64,000 nt of DNA from a bacterium F11 (GCA_002176905.1 MSYE01000215.1:1-64000); one strand, 5' to 3'; shown: positions 1 through 10,700, counted from the first letter of the stretch. Notes: generated by a model not told the origin, from the sequence alone. Translations and numbers: made by a program.

Positions 1-2282
1 AAGAACACAATCATGACAACAATCCCAATGAATTTCATGGAATAACATCCCAGGGGGATGGGTCCCAAAGCCCTTATCTTCGAAAGTTGAGGCAGGTATA
101 TTTTTATTATCAATCTCAATGGATTGGTGAAGGCGGGATACGGGCAGACGCTGGAGGGAGTCGGGATATTGTTGACTCTCCCGCAGATGGTATTATCAAT
201 TCTGCTGAGTTGAATTTAATTGGTGTTTCTTGGCAATTAACGGAAGGGAATCCCAATTACAAAAGCGAAGTGGATTTTCGTGAAGATCAAACAATCAACG
301 CCCTCGATTTGAATGAGCTAGCTCAACGTTGGCTTGCCAAAAAAGGAGATGAACGATACAGAGTAGAATATGATGTTGCCGGAGGAGAGGGAACGGAGGA
401 AGTTACCCTTAACGGAAGTGCCAGCATTTCATCCGGCGGTCCTATTATTGCCTACCGTTGGTATAGGGTAAATGACCAAGGAGAAAGAGAATTTATAGAG
501 GATAATGTCGAAATTATTCAAAACCTTTCTCTTGGTGAACACACATTCGCCCTGGAAATCGAAAACGAGCAACATCAAACCGATGATGATGTTATTGTAA
601 TTAACATTGAGGATCCTGCTCCGGGAGAAGACAATTTTCTTATCGAAGGTCTCGTTACAGCCAGTCAAAGGTGGGGAGATGCTTCCATTCAGAAAAGGGG
701 GGAAGTCCTTAGCTTAACCTATCAGAGTGAAGGGAAACCCGATCGAACGATTATCTATGAATTGGATTTGCGGCAAAAAACGCTTCAGCGAACCCGAGTG
801 GGGGTGGATACCATCACAGAAATGGCCACAACGAACTTGGCGAATTACTTGGATCTTCTTGATGAAATGTATCAGGATTCCTGGAATGCGAGAGTCAGCG
901 ACCCATTGGACAATCCCAATTTTGAGTGGGAATTGGAATTGAAAAATCGATTTATTGCATTACTGGAAAACGAAGAACAACAAAGTCAACCAATAGAGGA
1001 TGCTTTGTTGGAGGCTGAATTGGGCGATATCCGGGTTTTTCGTACAGAGCGTACTGATAATGGACAAGGAGGAATTGTCTACCATTCTGTTAGGGTTATG
1101 AGAAACCAAGACATCCTCATCGATGTTCCCCTATCTTATGTTAATAAGGATATCGTCATCCGAGGAGATGGTTTGGTTTTGGTTCAGTATTTTGATGCGG
1201 ACCGTGGTACCCAATTATGGGCTTATGACACAAATTCCAATTCACCGTTTGATGCTTCTTTCAATGATCTGTTGGTGGATTGGTTTGCGAATCTGATAGA
1301 TCGGGATATACCTAGATTTTTTGATGAAACGCATTGGGTCGCCGAACGAAACCGCGAAACCATTTTGGTTCTTAAAAGTCCTCACCAAGGTGCGTCGGTT
1401 GATATTGAATTTGATTATTCAAACGAAATTATCTATGTGCCTGGATTGGATCCCATTTACCTCGAAAACAATCCAACTGAAGCCATAGCACATTTGGAAG
1501 CCATAATGCTGATATTAAGAAGAATGGAGCAAGAAGAATCGTCGGAAAAGCCTCGGATATATTCCTCTTTCTTAAGATCGCTGGGTGCAACCATAGAATC
1601 TTATTTGTTCCCTGCTGTGGCAGCTCCACTGGATCAAGGATTGAGGGTTGTCGCTGAAGATGACAAGGTTATCTCCATGCGCTATCTTGAGGGAGACCGC
1701 TACTTGGCTTTGACTGATTTAAGGGCCACGGTATATGACGATAATAATATCGCTGCAGCTTCTGTTCCGAACTTATGGTCACTAAAAGGATGCGATGTTA
1801 CTGGGTGTGAAGAACATGTTTCTCTTTTCTACGCTCAAGAACGAAGAGCCGGCGTCAATATAGATCGTCCAGGCGTGTACACGTTTCGCGTTGTCGCGGG
1901 TGAAGAATCCGAAGGCGTGCATGACGATGTTCAGGTCACGGTGGATTCCTTTGGTATTTTAAATCAATCAGAATTGGGAAGCCAAAACATACAGGAAAGG
2001 GAAGGAAGCCATGACCTTTCTCTAATTTCATTAAATAAGAAATTTAATCCTGAAAGGGGAGAAAAAGGAGATATCGATTTCAATCTCTCGACCGAAGCCA
2101 ATGTGAAAATTCACATTCTTAATCAGGATTACCACATTGTGGATAGATGGGGGAATGCACAGTATGGCGCCGGTCATCACATTCTCCAATGGGATGGAAG
2201 TGGCCTTCCTTCTGGATCCTATCATGTTTGGATCTATATCGATGGTAAGTTATCGAAATCAAAAATAATTATCTCAAAATAA
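1..2282 (+). CDS. 3' part of a secreted glycosidase-like protein with dockerin, PKD-like and FlgD-like tail domains
   Basis: The reading frame is open from base 3, so the start lies outside the window; 759 residues are visible. The first ~45 residues (EHN..NEFHGI.SQGDG..SPYLRKLR..Y.YYQS.W) match the end of each catalytic domain of the tandem glycosidase at 7744-12351, so the missing part is probably a clan GH-A barrel. Then follow a dockerin-like segment (about 49-112; DGIINSAELN, INALDLNELAQRW), a PKD-like beta-sandwich (about 120-206) and some 290 residues that I do not recognise. Next come a beta-sandwich with a WSLKGC...GCEE motif (about 548-650) and a C-terminal FlgD-Ig-like tail (LQWDG, SGSYHVW, ending KSKIIISK). 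It is probably secreted and held at or released from the cell surface by the tail. The glycosidase assignment rests only on homology of the truncated end; the domain order is seen directly. Confidence 0.8.
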   Translation, partial: EHNHDNNPNEFHGITSQGDGSQSPYLRKLRQVYFYYQSQWIGEGGIRADAGGSRDIVDSPADGIINSAELNLIGVSWQLTEGNPNYKSEVDFREDQTINALDLNELAQRWLAKKGDERYRVEYDVAGGEGTEEVTLNGSASISSGGPIIAYRWYRVNDQGEREFIEDNVEIIQNLSLGEHTFALEIENEQHQTDDDVIVINIEDPAPGEDNFLIEGLVTASQRWGDASIQKRGEVLSLTYQSEGKPDRTIIYELDLRQKTLQRTRVGVDTITEMATTNLANYLDLLDEMYQDSWNARVSDPLDNPNFEWELELKNRFIALLENEEQQSQPIEDALLEAELGDIRVFRTERTDNGQGGIVYHSVRVMRNQDILIDVPLSYVNKDIVIRGDGLVLVQYFDADRGTQLWAYDTNSNSPFDASFNDLLVDWFANLIDRDIPRFFDETHWVAERNRETILVLKSPHQGASVDIEFDYSNEIIYVPGLDPIYLENNPTEAIAHLEAIMLILRRMEQEESSEKPRIYSSFLRSLGATIESYLFPAVAAPLDQGLRVVAEDDKVISMRYLEGDRYLALTDLRATVYDDNNIAAASVPNLWSLKGCDVTGCEEHVSLFYAQERRAGVNIDRPGVYTFRVVAGEESEGVHDDVQVTVDSFGILNQSELGSQNIQEREGSHDLSLISLNKKFNPERGEKGDIDFNLSTEANVKIHILNQDYHIVDRWGNAQYGAGHHILQWDGSGLPSGSYHVWIYIDGKLSKSKIIISK

Positions 2283-2360
2283 CGGGCCTCACCAAGGGAT
2301 CCCCGTAACCATATTTGATAAGCTGTTTTTCTATTGCGCGGAGAAGAGGTTTTATTAGAT

Positions 2361-2870
2361 ATGGAACAAATTATTGAAAAAACAATAACTTTGCTTAAGA
2401 ATTATTCCCACAAGGGTTTGGTGGCCATTCTGATCCTCATCGGATTTTGGCTCATTGGATATGTGGCCAAAAGTCTCATTTGCTATACCGGGAAACGAAC
2501 ACGCCTTCCGGAAGCTTTCCTTGAATTCATCGCTCAAACCACGTACTGGATCATGATCATCTCTGGGTTTATTTTCTCTCTTGCTAATCTGGGTATCAAT
2601 ATATCGGCTCTCGTCGCTAGTCTTGGATTAACGGGATTTGCTTTGGGGTTTGCCTTGAGGGATGCGCTTTCAAATTTGATTTCGGGGATATTAATTCTTA
2701 TCTACAGGCCTTTTAAAGAAGGCAATCACATCTCAGTTGCGGGATTTGATGGACTTGTTGTCGATATTGACCTTCGTTATACTATTCTCAATAAAGAAGG
2801 AAAGAAGATATTGATACCAAACTTAACGTTGTTTACCAACCCTGTCTTGGTGACCGAAGGCGATAAATAA
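2361..2870 (+). CDS. Short MscS-family mechanosensitive channel protein
   Basis: This 169-residue protein has about three membrane segments (roughly 18-40, 55-80, 85-110). They are followed by the glycine/alanine-rich pore helix typical of MscS (SLGLTGFALGFALRDALSNL) and the start of the beta domain (GILILIYRPFKEGNHISVAG, then LIPNLTLFTNPV). E. coli MscS has 286 residues; this protein ends after the beta domain and lacks the alpha/beta cage region, so it is a minimal family member. ATG at 2361 is chosen because GAGAAGAGG lies 12-20 bases before it; a TTG at 2334 is less likely. It sits between two secreted-enzyme genes and is probably independent of them. The family call is firm. Whether such a short form gates as a channel is uncertain. 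Confidence 0.85.
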   Translation: MEQIIEKTITLLKNYSHKGLVAILILIGFWLIGYVAKSLICYTGKRTRLPEAFLEFIAQTTYWIMIISGFIFSLANLGINISALVASLGLTGFALGFALRDALSNLISGILILIYRPFKEGNHISVAGFDGLVVDIDLRYTILNKEGKKILIPNLTLFTNPVLVTEGDK

Positions 2871-2881
2871 TCCCTCATTGT

Positions 2882-5800
2882 TTATTTGATGACAGAAATC
2901 TTTTCAATATTTCCTTCCACATCTTGAAAGAAATAAGTCCCAGAAGCGACAACGAATCCATCTCGCGTTGTGCCATCCCATATTGCGGTTCCGTATTCCG
3001 ATGAGCTTGCTTGACATTTCAGCGTAACCACTTCAAATCCATTAAGGTCGCGAATAATCAAATTATCCTTGCAGGGAATTGAAATCTTGTCGTCTTCAAG
3101 AGGATAAAGATAATTGATAAATCTTATTTTCTTGTCCACCGGGCCTGGATTCGGGTTGATAAAGGGGGGCTCTGAGGAGTGAGATCCGTTTTCAACCAGG
3201 CTGTTTAAGTAGACCTCAAGATTCGTATAGCCTTCGGAATTTAGGGTTTTGTTGTTTCGATCGGTATCATCGTTTGGGTTAAGGCCGTGTGACAACTCCC
3301 AGCTATCCGGCATACCATCCAGATCGGAATCAGCTACGGGTGTTCCGGGTTCCAGTGGAACCAAGGGATCAGCAATACCAAGGATCGAAATAAGGTCATC
3401 CTGAGAGTTAATGACTTGCCCTGATCGCGTTATCAATTGAGCGATAATTCTTGTGTCGTGATAATCTCTGTGTTTGGAAGCACCCACACTGTTCAATATC
3501 CAATTGTAGGCCTCAGGTGCGGTCATAAGATAAGGAGAGTTATTAAGAGTAAAGGGAAAGGGGATAGAAACCAAATCACCAGGCTCAAATGCTCGAAAGG
3601 CTTCGTCTCCAATCAGAGTTCCGTCATGCCGGAGGTCCCCGTCAATATCCATGTAATTTGTACGGCCATGGAAAAGGATCGAGCCATGGCCATTATGTCC
3701 GAAGAAGGCTACATTTCGGATGCCATCCACTTTGGAAGGCCCAACAACAAGATAGTTCCCAATATAATTGGCATTTAGGAAACCTCGAGAAGGATTGGTC
3801 CCAACGTGACTCGAATTGTGAGACCAGTCATAAATAACATTGTTTACCACCTCTGCATCCATTCCATAGAAATCGCTACTGGATTCTGATCCAACGCTAA
3901 AATGGGGATTGCGAGCACGATTGTGGGCGATGAGAGATCGATAAAGTGTAACCCCGTTAATTCGAGCCGAACGTTCTTCCAATGATAAATTGTTGCGCAA
4001 AATAAGCCCAAATCCGTGGGGCCCTTTTTCGTGATAAGAGTAATCGAGCCCTTCTGCGATCAGACAATTTTGAATGGTGTAATTTTTTGCTCGATAGGCA
4101 TCCAGCGTTTCATCCATTCCCCAAGATGTAGAGAGATGGTCGAGAATAATAAGTTCTGATCCTAAACCAAAAGCTATCGTGTCACCAGAACTGCCTAATA
4201 AATCCATTTTTCCCTTGCCAACTTTTGATCCGAGTGTTTTCGCGTTATAATCCCCCAAACGGAATCGAAGATAGCGAACAATAAAATCCCGTCCTGAAAA
4301 AATCGTGGGATATCCGACAATCGTTATCCCTTGTCCCGGTGCTGTTTGTCCAGCCAGGGTTAGATTTGAGGTTTGAATTTTGAGCATTCTTTCCAACTTG
4401 ATATATCCCGCGACATTGAAAACAATGGTTCTTGGTCCATTGATCGTATCAACTCCACAACGAAGGCTCCCAGGTATGGGGCAATCCATTCCATCTGGAG
4501 TGGGGACATCATCATCATAATCCAAAAGATTGGTTACGACATAGACATCTCCGCCTCGTCCTCCAGTTGCTTTTGCGCCATATCCAACAGCACCAGGAAA
4601 TGCGGGCAGAAACGATTCTGGTTGGGGAGGCCCAAACTGAACAATACTGTGTTCAACCGCCCCAATGCTGCAGTTTTGGGACGGACGGGTAGCTCCGTAA
4701 AAGTCATAAGTTAAATCTTCGTGACAGGACGACTGAAGTTGATCAAAAGGATCTGTTGGCATCAGATTGAAATCCTTGTTATCCGGATTGACAAAGTTTA
4801 ATGTTACGGTTCTATTGCCGTTGGCATAGGGGCGCGCATTCAATTCATCCAGGGTGAGTTGTTCAAACTTGTTGGCATCGTTATTAAAACCGGCCACAAA
4901 CGGATTTCCATCCGTCTGGACCAAGACATTGTTATCCCACTGATTCCCATATGCATTATTTTGATCCGGCATGAATAAATCAACCGTTATTGGTTTGTTG
5001 TGGCTTTCTTCATAGGGGGTGTCATACCAATTTATTCCGTAAATAATGTTGTTAAAGATATAGTTATTGGCGAGTCGATTGGTTGCTGGTTGTCCTCCCG
5101 TAAAATGGCCAAGGAAAATTCCGATGGATCCGCCGCGATATATTGTGTTATTAAAAATCATGTTTCCATTAGCGGTGTCATCGGGATGATTGACAATATT
5201 AACCCCAATGCTAATGGCATGTGCGTCATAGGCACTGCTTGTATGGAATGTGTTATTGTAAATCTTGGTGTTATTGGAACTTTGAACTTGGAGTCCGTTG
5301 CCGGATAAGCTTCCGGAGGTGGGGGTGGTATTCCAATCGTGAAACCAATTGTTGCGGATGATGCTATCGTTGCATTTCCAATATCCGATGCCGGTGTGGA
5401 ATTCATTGGTAATTTCGTTGTTTTGAACAATCAGCCGTTCGGATTCTCGTAAAGAAAAACCTTGATGCCCACAACGTTGGGTTTTGTTATCTTCGATCAG
5501 AATATCTTCGGATATATTGACCAAAAGGCCTTCTCCTTTATATTGATCACGAACCAATCCAATCCCATCTGGGTTGCACCTGAAGAGATTGTTACGAATA
5601 ACAGTATTCCGAATAGATTCGAGATAAAAAGTTCGTCCCCAACCCTCTTCTCCTTCTTTTTCCTCGGGATAACGGTTCCCATGGCCAATATCATCCCAAT
5701 CGTGGGTATCCCGAAAAATACAGTTTTCGATCAGATGACCTTCCCCACTCCTCAAAGCAACAAGTTTGCGGGCATTTAAGGGTTTATTTGATTTTTGAAC

Positions 5801-6283
5801 AGTACCCACAAATTCAAGAGAATCCAAAATAAAATGACTCCCGTGTATTTCAAAGAAAAATTTCTGTGTGTAATTTCCATTCCGAATAATAACCTCTTCT
5901 TCCTCATAGGGACGAATGGTAATGGGATTGTTTGCATCGCCTGAAGACTTGATTATTATGGGTGGATGGATTGGATTTTCTTCATAATCTCCGCCACGAA
6001 TGTAAACGGTATCACCGGCTTTTACTCGAATTGATTGTAAATTCGATTCATCCAACGCAGAGAAGGAACACCAAGGAGAGGTGGGATCCAATGCCCATTC
6101 ACGCCCCTCAATTGATCCCAAAGGAGGGTCCTGGCAATTGCAGTTGTCCTTATCAATAAAAAGGACATTTTGCCCATTTGCCTTATTTTTAGGGTCGGAA
6201 TTTTCCCGACATTCTCCCTGAATTTGCAGGGGAATAAGCGCAAATAAACCAAGAAAAAATATGAATTTAGTCAGTGTTTTCAT
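2882..6283 (-). CDS. Secreted beta-helix / pectate-lyase-like protein with FlgD-like tail
   Basis: The protein has 1133 residues with a signal peptide (MKTLTKFIFFLGLFALIPL...). Residues ~35-490 form a right-handed parallel beta-helix of the DUF1565/NosD type, with many N-N-x-F/I and 'IRNN' turns. Residues ~555-905 begin AFPGAVGYGAKATGGRGG and continue with VYVVTNL, FNVAGYI, DHLSTSWGMDE, the pattern of bacterial PL1-like pectate lyases. A thrombospondin type 3-like calcium loop follows (DSDLDGMPDSWELSHGLNP, ~980). The last ~75 residues form the FlgD-like tail (AIWDG, VASGTYFF, ending KISVIK). It probably acts outside the cell on an acidic polysaccharide; the substrate is unknown. ATG at 6283 has AGGA eight bases upstream; a TTG at 6301 is possible but less likely. 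A sigma-54 type promoter lies at 6445-6459. Two potentially separate carbohydrate-binding helices in one chain are unusual. Confidence 0.85.
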   Translation of the reverse strand: MKTLTKFIFFLGLFALIPLQIQGECRENSDPKNKANGQNVLFIDKDNCNCQDPPLGSIEGREWALDPTSPWCSFSALDESNLQSIRVKAGDTVYIRGGDYEENPIHPPIIIKSSGDANNPITIRPYEEEEVIIRNGNYTQKFFFEIHGSHFILDSLEFVGTVQKSNKPLNARKLVALRSGEGHLIENCIFRDTHDWDDIGHGNRYPEEKEGEEGWGRTFYLESIRNTVIRNNLFRCNPDGIGLVRDQYKGEGLLVNISEDILIEDNKTQRCGHQGFSLRESERLIVQNNEITNEFHTGIGYWKCNDSIIRNNWFHDWNTTPTSGSLSGNGLQVQSSNNTKIYNNTFHTSSAYDAHAISIGVNIVNHPDDTANGNMIFNNTIYRGGSIGIFLGHFTGGQPATNRLANNYIFNNIIYGINWYDTPYEESHNKPITVDLFMPDQNNAYGNQWDNNVLVQTDGNPFVAGFNNDANKFEQLTLDELNARPYANGNRTVTLNFVNPDNKDFNLMPTDPFDQLQSSCHEDLTYDFYGATRPSQNCSIGAVEHSIVQFGPPQPESFLPAFPGAVGYGAKATGGRGGDVYVVTNLLDYDDDVPTPDGMDCPIPGSLRCGVDTINGPRTIVFNVAGYIKLERMLKIQTSNLTLAGQTAPGQGITIVGYPTIFSGRDFIVRYLRFRLGDYNAKTLGSKVGKGKMDLLGSSGDTIAFGLGSELIILDHLSTSWGMDETLDAYRAKNYTIQNCLIAEGLDYSYHEKGPHGFGLILRNNLSLEERSARINGVTLYRSLIAHNRARNPHFSVGSESSSDFYGMDAEVVNNVIYDWSHNSSHVGTNPSRGFLNANYIGNYLVVGPSKVDGIRNVAFFGHNGHGSILFHGRTNYMDIDGDLRHDGTLIGDEAFRAFEPGDLVSIPFPFTLNNSPYLMTAPEAYNWILNSVGASKHRDYHDTRIIAQLITRSGQVINSQDDLISILGIADPLVPLEPGTPVADSDLDGMPDSWELSHGLNPNDDTDRNNKTLNSEGYTNLEVYLNSLVENGSHSSEPPFINPNPGPVDKKIRFINYLYPLEDDKISIPCKDNLIIRDLNGFEVVTLKCQASSSEYGTAIWDGTTRDGFVVASGTYFFQDVEGNIEKISVIK

Positions 6284-6694
6284 GTGATGGTTCCTGAACA
6301 ATGAAAATCCCGTAAATAATTAATTGTCAACGCTATTGATTAATATAGCGGTTGATCCATCGTATTGTTTAGTTAGGGAACAATAATAAGGATAGGTTCA
6401 AATCAACTCTAATTATAGATGAATTAGGTCACACCTATTTTATAGCAACGTTAATGCCAGCAAGGGATAAGCCATAATCTATTAGCCTACCCATGGAGAG
6501 GAAAAGAGGCAATTACGGTACTCCTTATTATTAGCCCCCATTATGACTCATTACATTACATTCCTTCTAGAAATGCAAAATTCGGCCTTTTAATACACCT
6601 TTTAATGTCATTTTTACAACTTTTTTACCACTTCTTAAGGACTTCTTAATCCCCGCTCGATATCCTAAACTTATACGCAATCCCTCTTAAATTT
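6284..6694. other. AT-rich divergent intergenic region
   Basis: This 411-base gap separates the divergent beta-helix gene (left) and PorV-like gene (right). I see no convincing coding potential. It contains a sigma-54 type promoter facing left (6445-6459), a short inverted repeat TAGGT-cac-ACCTA at 6425-6437 just downstream of that promoter, and a GCTAT...ATAGC inverted repeat near 6341-6358. I found no clear sigma-70 promoter facing right. Confidence 0.6.
6445..6459 (-). promoter_or_regulatory. Sigma-54 (RpoN) type -24/-12 promoter for the beta-helix/lyase gene
   Basis: Reading the minus strand, the bases are TGGCATTAACGTTGC followed by TA. This matches the RpoN consensus TGGCAC-N5-TTGC with the invariant GG and GC at the correct 10-base separation. 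It lies about 160 bases before the ATG at 6283, leaving a long leader. Sigma-54 promoters need an enhancer-binding activator; none is encoded nearby. The match is seen directly; activity is inferred. Confidence 0.65.
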
Positions 6695-7738
6695 ATGCTT
6701 AATAAAATCAATACGTATCTAATAATTCTTCTATTGATACCAGGTTCTCTTCAAGCAAAAAGCCAGACGGAGGGAGCTTTGAGTCTTCTTGAGGCATCGG
6801 GAGCACGTCCCGCAGCGCTTGGAGAGGCCTTTTCTGCTGTTCCCAATGACGTCTCTGCTTTTGCTTATAATCCTGCCTCTCTTGCCTCTCTTCAAGAAAA
6901 TCATGTTTCTTTTCTGTTTCAACGGGGAATTTCCGATGATTCCTTCGGTCAATTTGCATTTGGAATTCCCCTTAACCAAGAAAGCGGATTGGGTTTTTCC
7001 ATTGGATATTATGATGGGGGGGACATCAGTTTTATCGAAGGAGGATCCCCAGTTACTTTAACGGCTCAGCGCGATTTGGTTTTGGCTCTTGGAGTGGCCA
7101 GTCAAATACAAATGGTATCGCTTGGCATTTCAGGTAAAATTCTCTCCTCTGAGTTGGCCGAGACAGATCACGCCAATGCCTATGCTGTTGATATGGGATT
7201 GGGTTTGACCCTTAATTCCCGTTTGCGGTTGGGCGCAGCAGTTCAGAATATCGGAAACAAACTAAAATTTAATGATGTTGGGGATGATCTCCCGCGCATT
7301 GTAAGAACCGGACTTTCCTATGACATCATCACATCAAACATCCCCACAACAATCTTTGCTGATCTCCCTTATCATCTGAACCAACACGAATATCGACCCG
7401 GAGTGGGACTTGAAACTTACGTTGGTCCTTTGGCATTTCGGGGTGGATACAAACAAGAGAGCAGTCTTGAGGAATTTTCAGCGGGAGTGGGATTTTATTT
7501 AAACCAAGCATCCTTTCATTATGCTTTTGGGTTGATCAACCAGCTGGACTCTCGGCATCAAGTCAGCTTGGATTTTCGGTTTGGATCAAGAGTGCGAACT
7601 CCAGATTTTGTTAAGAAGGACACCCCTGTAAGGGTGGTCGAAGAATTGGATCCGCTGGATCCATCAAAGAAACAAAAAAGTAAAAAAACTGATTTGGGTG
7701 AAAAACCAGCTATAACGGTTCCCGAATTAAAGGAATAA
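6695..7738 (+). CDS. PorV/PorQ-family (UPF0164) outer-membrane beta-barrel protein
   Basis: The protein has 347 residues with a signal peptide (about 1-21). The mature start carries the family signature A...LL..SGARPAALGEAFSAVPNDVSAFAYNPASLA, followed by alternating beta strands of a FadL-like barrel (GISGKILSSELAETDHANAYAVDMG; LRLGAAVQNIGNKLKF). In type IX secretion PorV is the barrel that receives cargo through its C-terminal domain and hands it to the attachment complex. Only five bases separate it from the glycosidase gene, whose product carries such a tail, so it may be a dedicated carrier. The C-terminus has an extra charged lysine-rich extension (about 300-347) probably facing the periplasm. 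No clear Shine-Dalgarno sequence precedes the ATG. A second paralogue is at 19749-20741. The family call is firm; the transport role is inferred. Confidence 0.85.
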   Translation: MLNKINTYLIILLLIPGSLQAKSQTEGALSLLEASGARPAALGEAFSAVPNDVSAFAYNPASLASLQENHVSFLFQRGISDDSFGQFAFGIPLNQESGLGFSIGYYDGGDISFIEGGSPVTLTAQRDLVLALGVASQIQMVSLGISGKILSSELAETDHANAYAVDMGLGLTLNSRLRLGAAVQNIGNKLKFNDVGDDLPRIVRTGLSYDIITSNIPTTIFADLPYHLNQHEYRPGVGLETYVGPLAFRGGYKQESSLEEFSAGVGFYLNQASFHYAFGLINQLDSRHQVSLDFRFGSRVRTPDFVKKDTPVRVVEELDPLDPSKKQKSKKTDLGEKPAITVPELKE

Positions 7739-7743
7739 TCATT

Positions 7744-10700
7744 ATGATTAAAAAAACTCTTATCATCAGCTTATCTACCCTCTTTATCCTAGCAGGATTC
7801 AAACTCTCCATTGCCCAACAGGGTGGAGCTTCTCATGTGGAGGTTGTTAAATCATCCCATGGTTGGTCTCTAACTGTGGATGGTCTACCCTACATTATTA
7901 AGGGAGTATCTTATTCCCCAGTTACGGTGGGACAGTCACCAGCCCAAGCCTCCCAAGAAGATTGGATGGAAGTTGATGTCAATAATAACGGTCGAAATGA
8001 TTTCGCTTATGATTCTTTTGTCGATACCGATGGTAACAATCGGCAAACCGTAGACGAACCAAGGATCGGTGATTTTCAGTTGTTGGAGAACATGGGTGTT
8101 AATACCATACGACTGTATCATCATGCATCGGATGATGATTCTGTTATCCCCGGATACAATGAAGAACCCAGTCAAGAAAAACAATACGAGCACCCCCCAA
8201 ACAAGGCGTTGTTACGGGAATTGTACGACAATCATGGTATCCGCGTGGCCATGGGAGATCTCTTGGGTGCCTATACGGTTGGGGCCGGAGTTACCCAACC
8301 CAACATTGTTTCCTATTCAAGTGAGACCCACAAAGAACGAATGGAAGCCAGTGTTCGACAAATGGTGATGGATTTTAAGGATGAACCTTATTTGCTGATG
8401 TACATTTTGGGAAATGAGAACAATTATGCATGGACCAACAACAATGCCTATCGAGAACCTCGGCCTTATGTGGAATTTGTCCATGAAATGGCCGAACTGA
8501 TTCACACTCTTGATGGAAAACATCCTGTTGCTGTTTGTGTGGGTGATTTGGGGCCGATTGATATGTTCGCCAAAGTGGCTCAGGAGAGAAAATCACAAGG
8601 TAAAGAAGACTATATTGATATTTATGGTTCCAACAACTATCGGAACAGAGGGGAAGGTTTTCAAGATCCCTTTGATGAAAGAGGATTCTTCCATGTTGTC
8701 AAAATGCGTTATGACAAACCCATTCTTTTAACAGAATTTGGAGACCTCGAACCTGTATTTGAGAATGGCGATCTGGATGAGGCAAATCAGGAGGAAATTC
8801 ATAAATCAGGATGGGAAGATATTGCGAGAAACATGGCCCATAGATCTGGTGAAGATAATGTCATTGGTGGTTTTGTCTTTGCATGGCTTGACAATTGGTG
8901 GCAAGGCGGTGATCCAGGAGGGCATGCCATTGGAGCTTTGAATGAATGGCATGGCATCGCTTCCCAAGGAAACGGTAGTTCAAGTCCCTATCTTCGAAAA
9001 CTTCGGCCTGTTTATGACTATTATGACCGGACCTGGAGCACCCCTCTACCTCCTCCCATAGCAAACGCAGGTGATGATCAGCGCGCTGTTGATAATCCAG
9101 GCGATGGGGACCTAAACGAGTGGGATCGCTTGGTCATAGAGAACGCACTCAACACCCAGCCACATGATAACGGTTGGGTAGCGTTAGCGGATCTCAATGG
9201 AGATCAGAGAATCGATCAAAAAGATTTGGATAAATGGGACCGCGCAAAGGAAGCATTTGATCCCTCCCCAAACTGGAACGAAGATGCCGATATTAATAAG
9301 GATGGAAGGGTTGACGCATTGGATGCCAATATTCTTCTTAGCGTGATCACCAATCCACCTGGGATCCCAGAAGCCGATATTGATGGTAATGGAACTGTCA
9401 ACGTGCAGGACTTTGTTGAATGGAAAAAGGCAAGGTTTACTCATGGTCCTGGTAAGCTGGATAAAGATGCCGATATCAATGAGATTGGATATCAGGAGAT
9501 AACCCTTGATGGAACCGGAAGCAGGGCGGCAGACGGTGACATCGTTTCCTATGTTTGGAGAGAAATGGGGACAATAATTGATCGAGGGGCTGTCATCACC
9601 GCTACATTTACCGTGGGTGTTCATCTTGTTACATTGGAAGTGGAAGATAGCAACGGGAATAAGAGCGAAGATTTGGTCATTGTTGCTATCGATAAATACG
9701 AACCTGTTCCACCAAAGGATAATACGCCTCAACCGGCCTTGGGTGATACGGGAGCCTCTGTGGTAACAGTGGATAAACAGGGAAACGATTGGGTTTTGTT
9801 GGTAGATGGAGAACCCTATGAAATAAGAGGGGTTTCATATTCTCCCGCACAAAAGGATCAATCACCCAACCTTTCCAATCTTCAGGATTGGATGGTGGTC
9901 GATATCAACAACAACGGTCGCAATGACTTTGGCTATGATTCGTTTGTGGATGCCAATAAAAACAACCTCCAAGATGCAGATGAATTATCTGTGGGTGATT
10001 TTCAATTGATGAAAGAGATGGGTGTTAATACCATTCGACAGTATCACCATGCCTCCAATCATCCTATTGTTCAACCGGGGTATCACACGGACCAAAATCA
10101 ACACACACAATTCAACCATTCTCCCAGAATGGATGTTATGGATGATCTATATGAAACATACGGGATTCGGATTGCTATCGGGGACTTCATCGGAGCCAAA
10201 ACCATCGGAAGTGGTGTGCCGTATCCCGATGATGGTGTGATTGATGCAGTGGTTGATTATGAAAATCCCTTACATAGGGATACCATGAGAGCAAGTGTTT
10301 TTCAGATGGTAATGGATTTTCGTGATAAGCCCTTCTTGCTTATGTACATTTTGGGAAATGAAAACAATTATGACAGCAGTTTCACAAATGCCCACGAAAA
10401 ACCACGTGCCTATGTTGAATTTGTCCACAGCCTTGCCGAAATGATAAATGACCTTGACCCCAATCATCCCGTGGCTGTTTGTGTGGGTGATTTGGGACCC
10501 ATCGACATGTTTAAAACGGTTGCTGATGAAAGAATCCAACAAGGAAAAGAAGATCATATCGATATTTACGGATCCAATAATTACCGAAATCGCGGAGGTG
10601 GATTTAGGGATCCGATTGATGATCTTGGATTTTTTAATGTTGTGAAGGAAAGATATGACAAACCAGTCTTGATGACCGAATTTGGAGATTTGGAACCCGA

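Noticed and set aside
2282..2306. ACGGG...CCCGT hairpin after the first gene as a terminator
   Set aside because: The stem is short with an irregular interior, and no T tract follows on either strand.
3437..5779. Several plus-strand frames of 80-113 codons opposite the beta-helix gene
   Set aside because: They are antisense shadows with no signal, motif or ribosome-binding site, in a region fully explained by the minus-strand gene.
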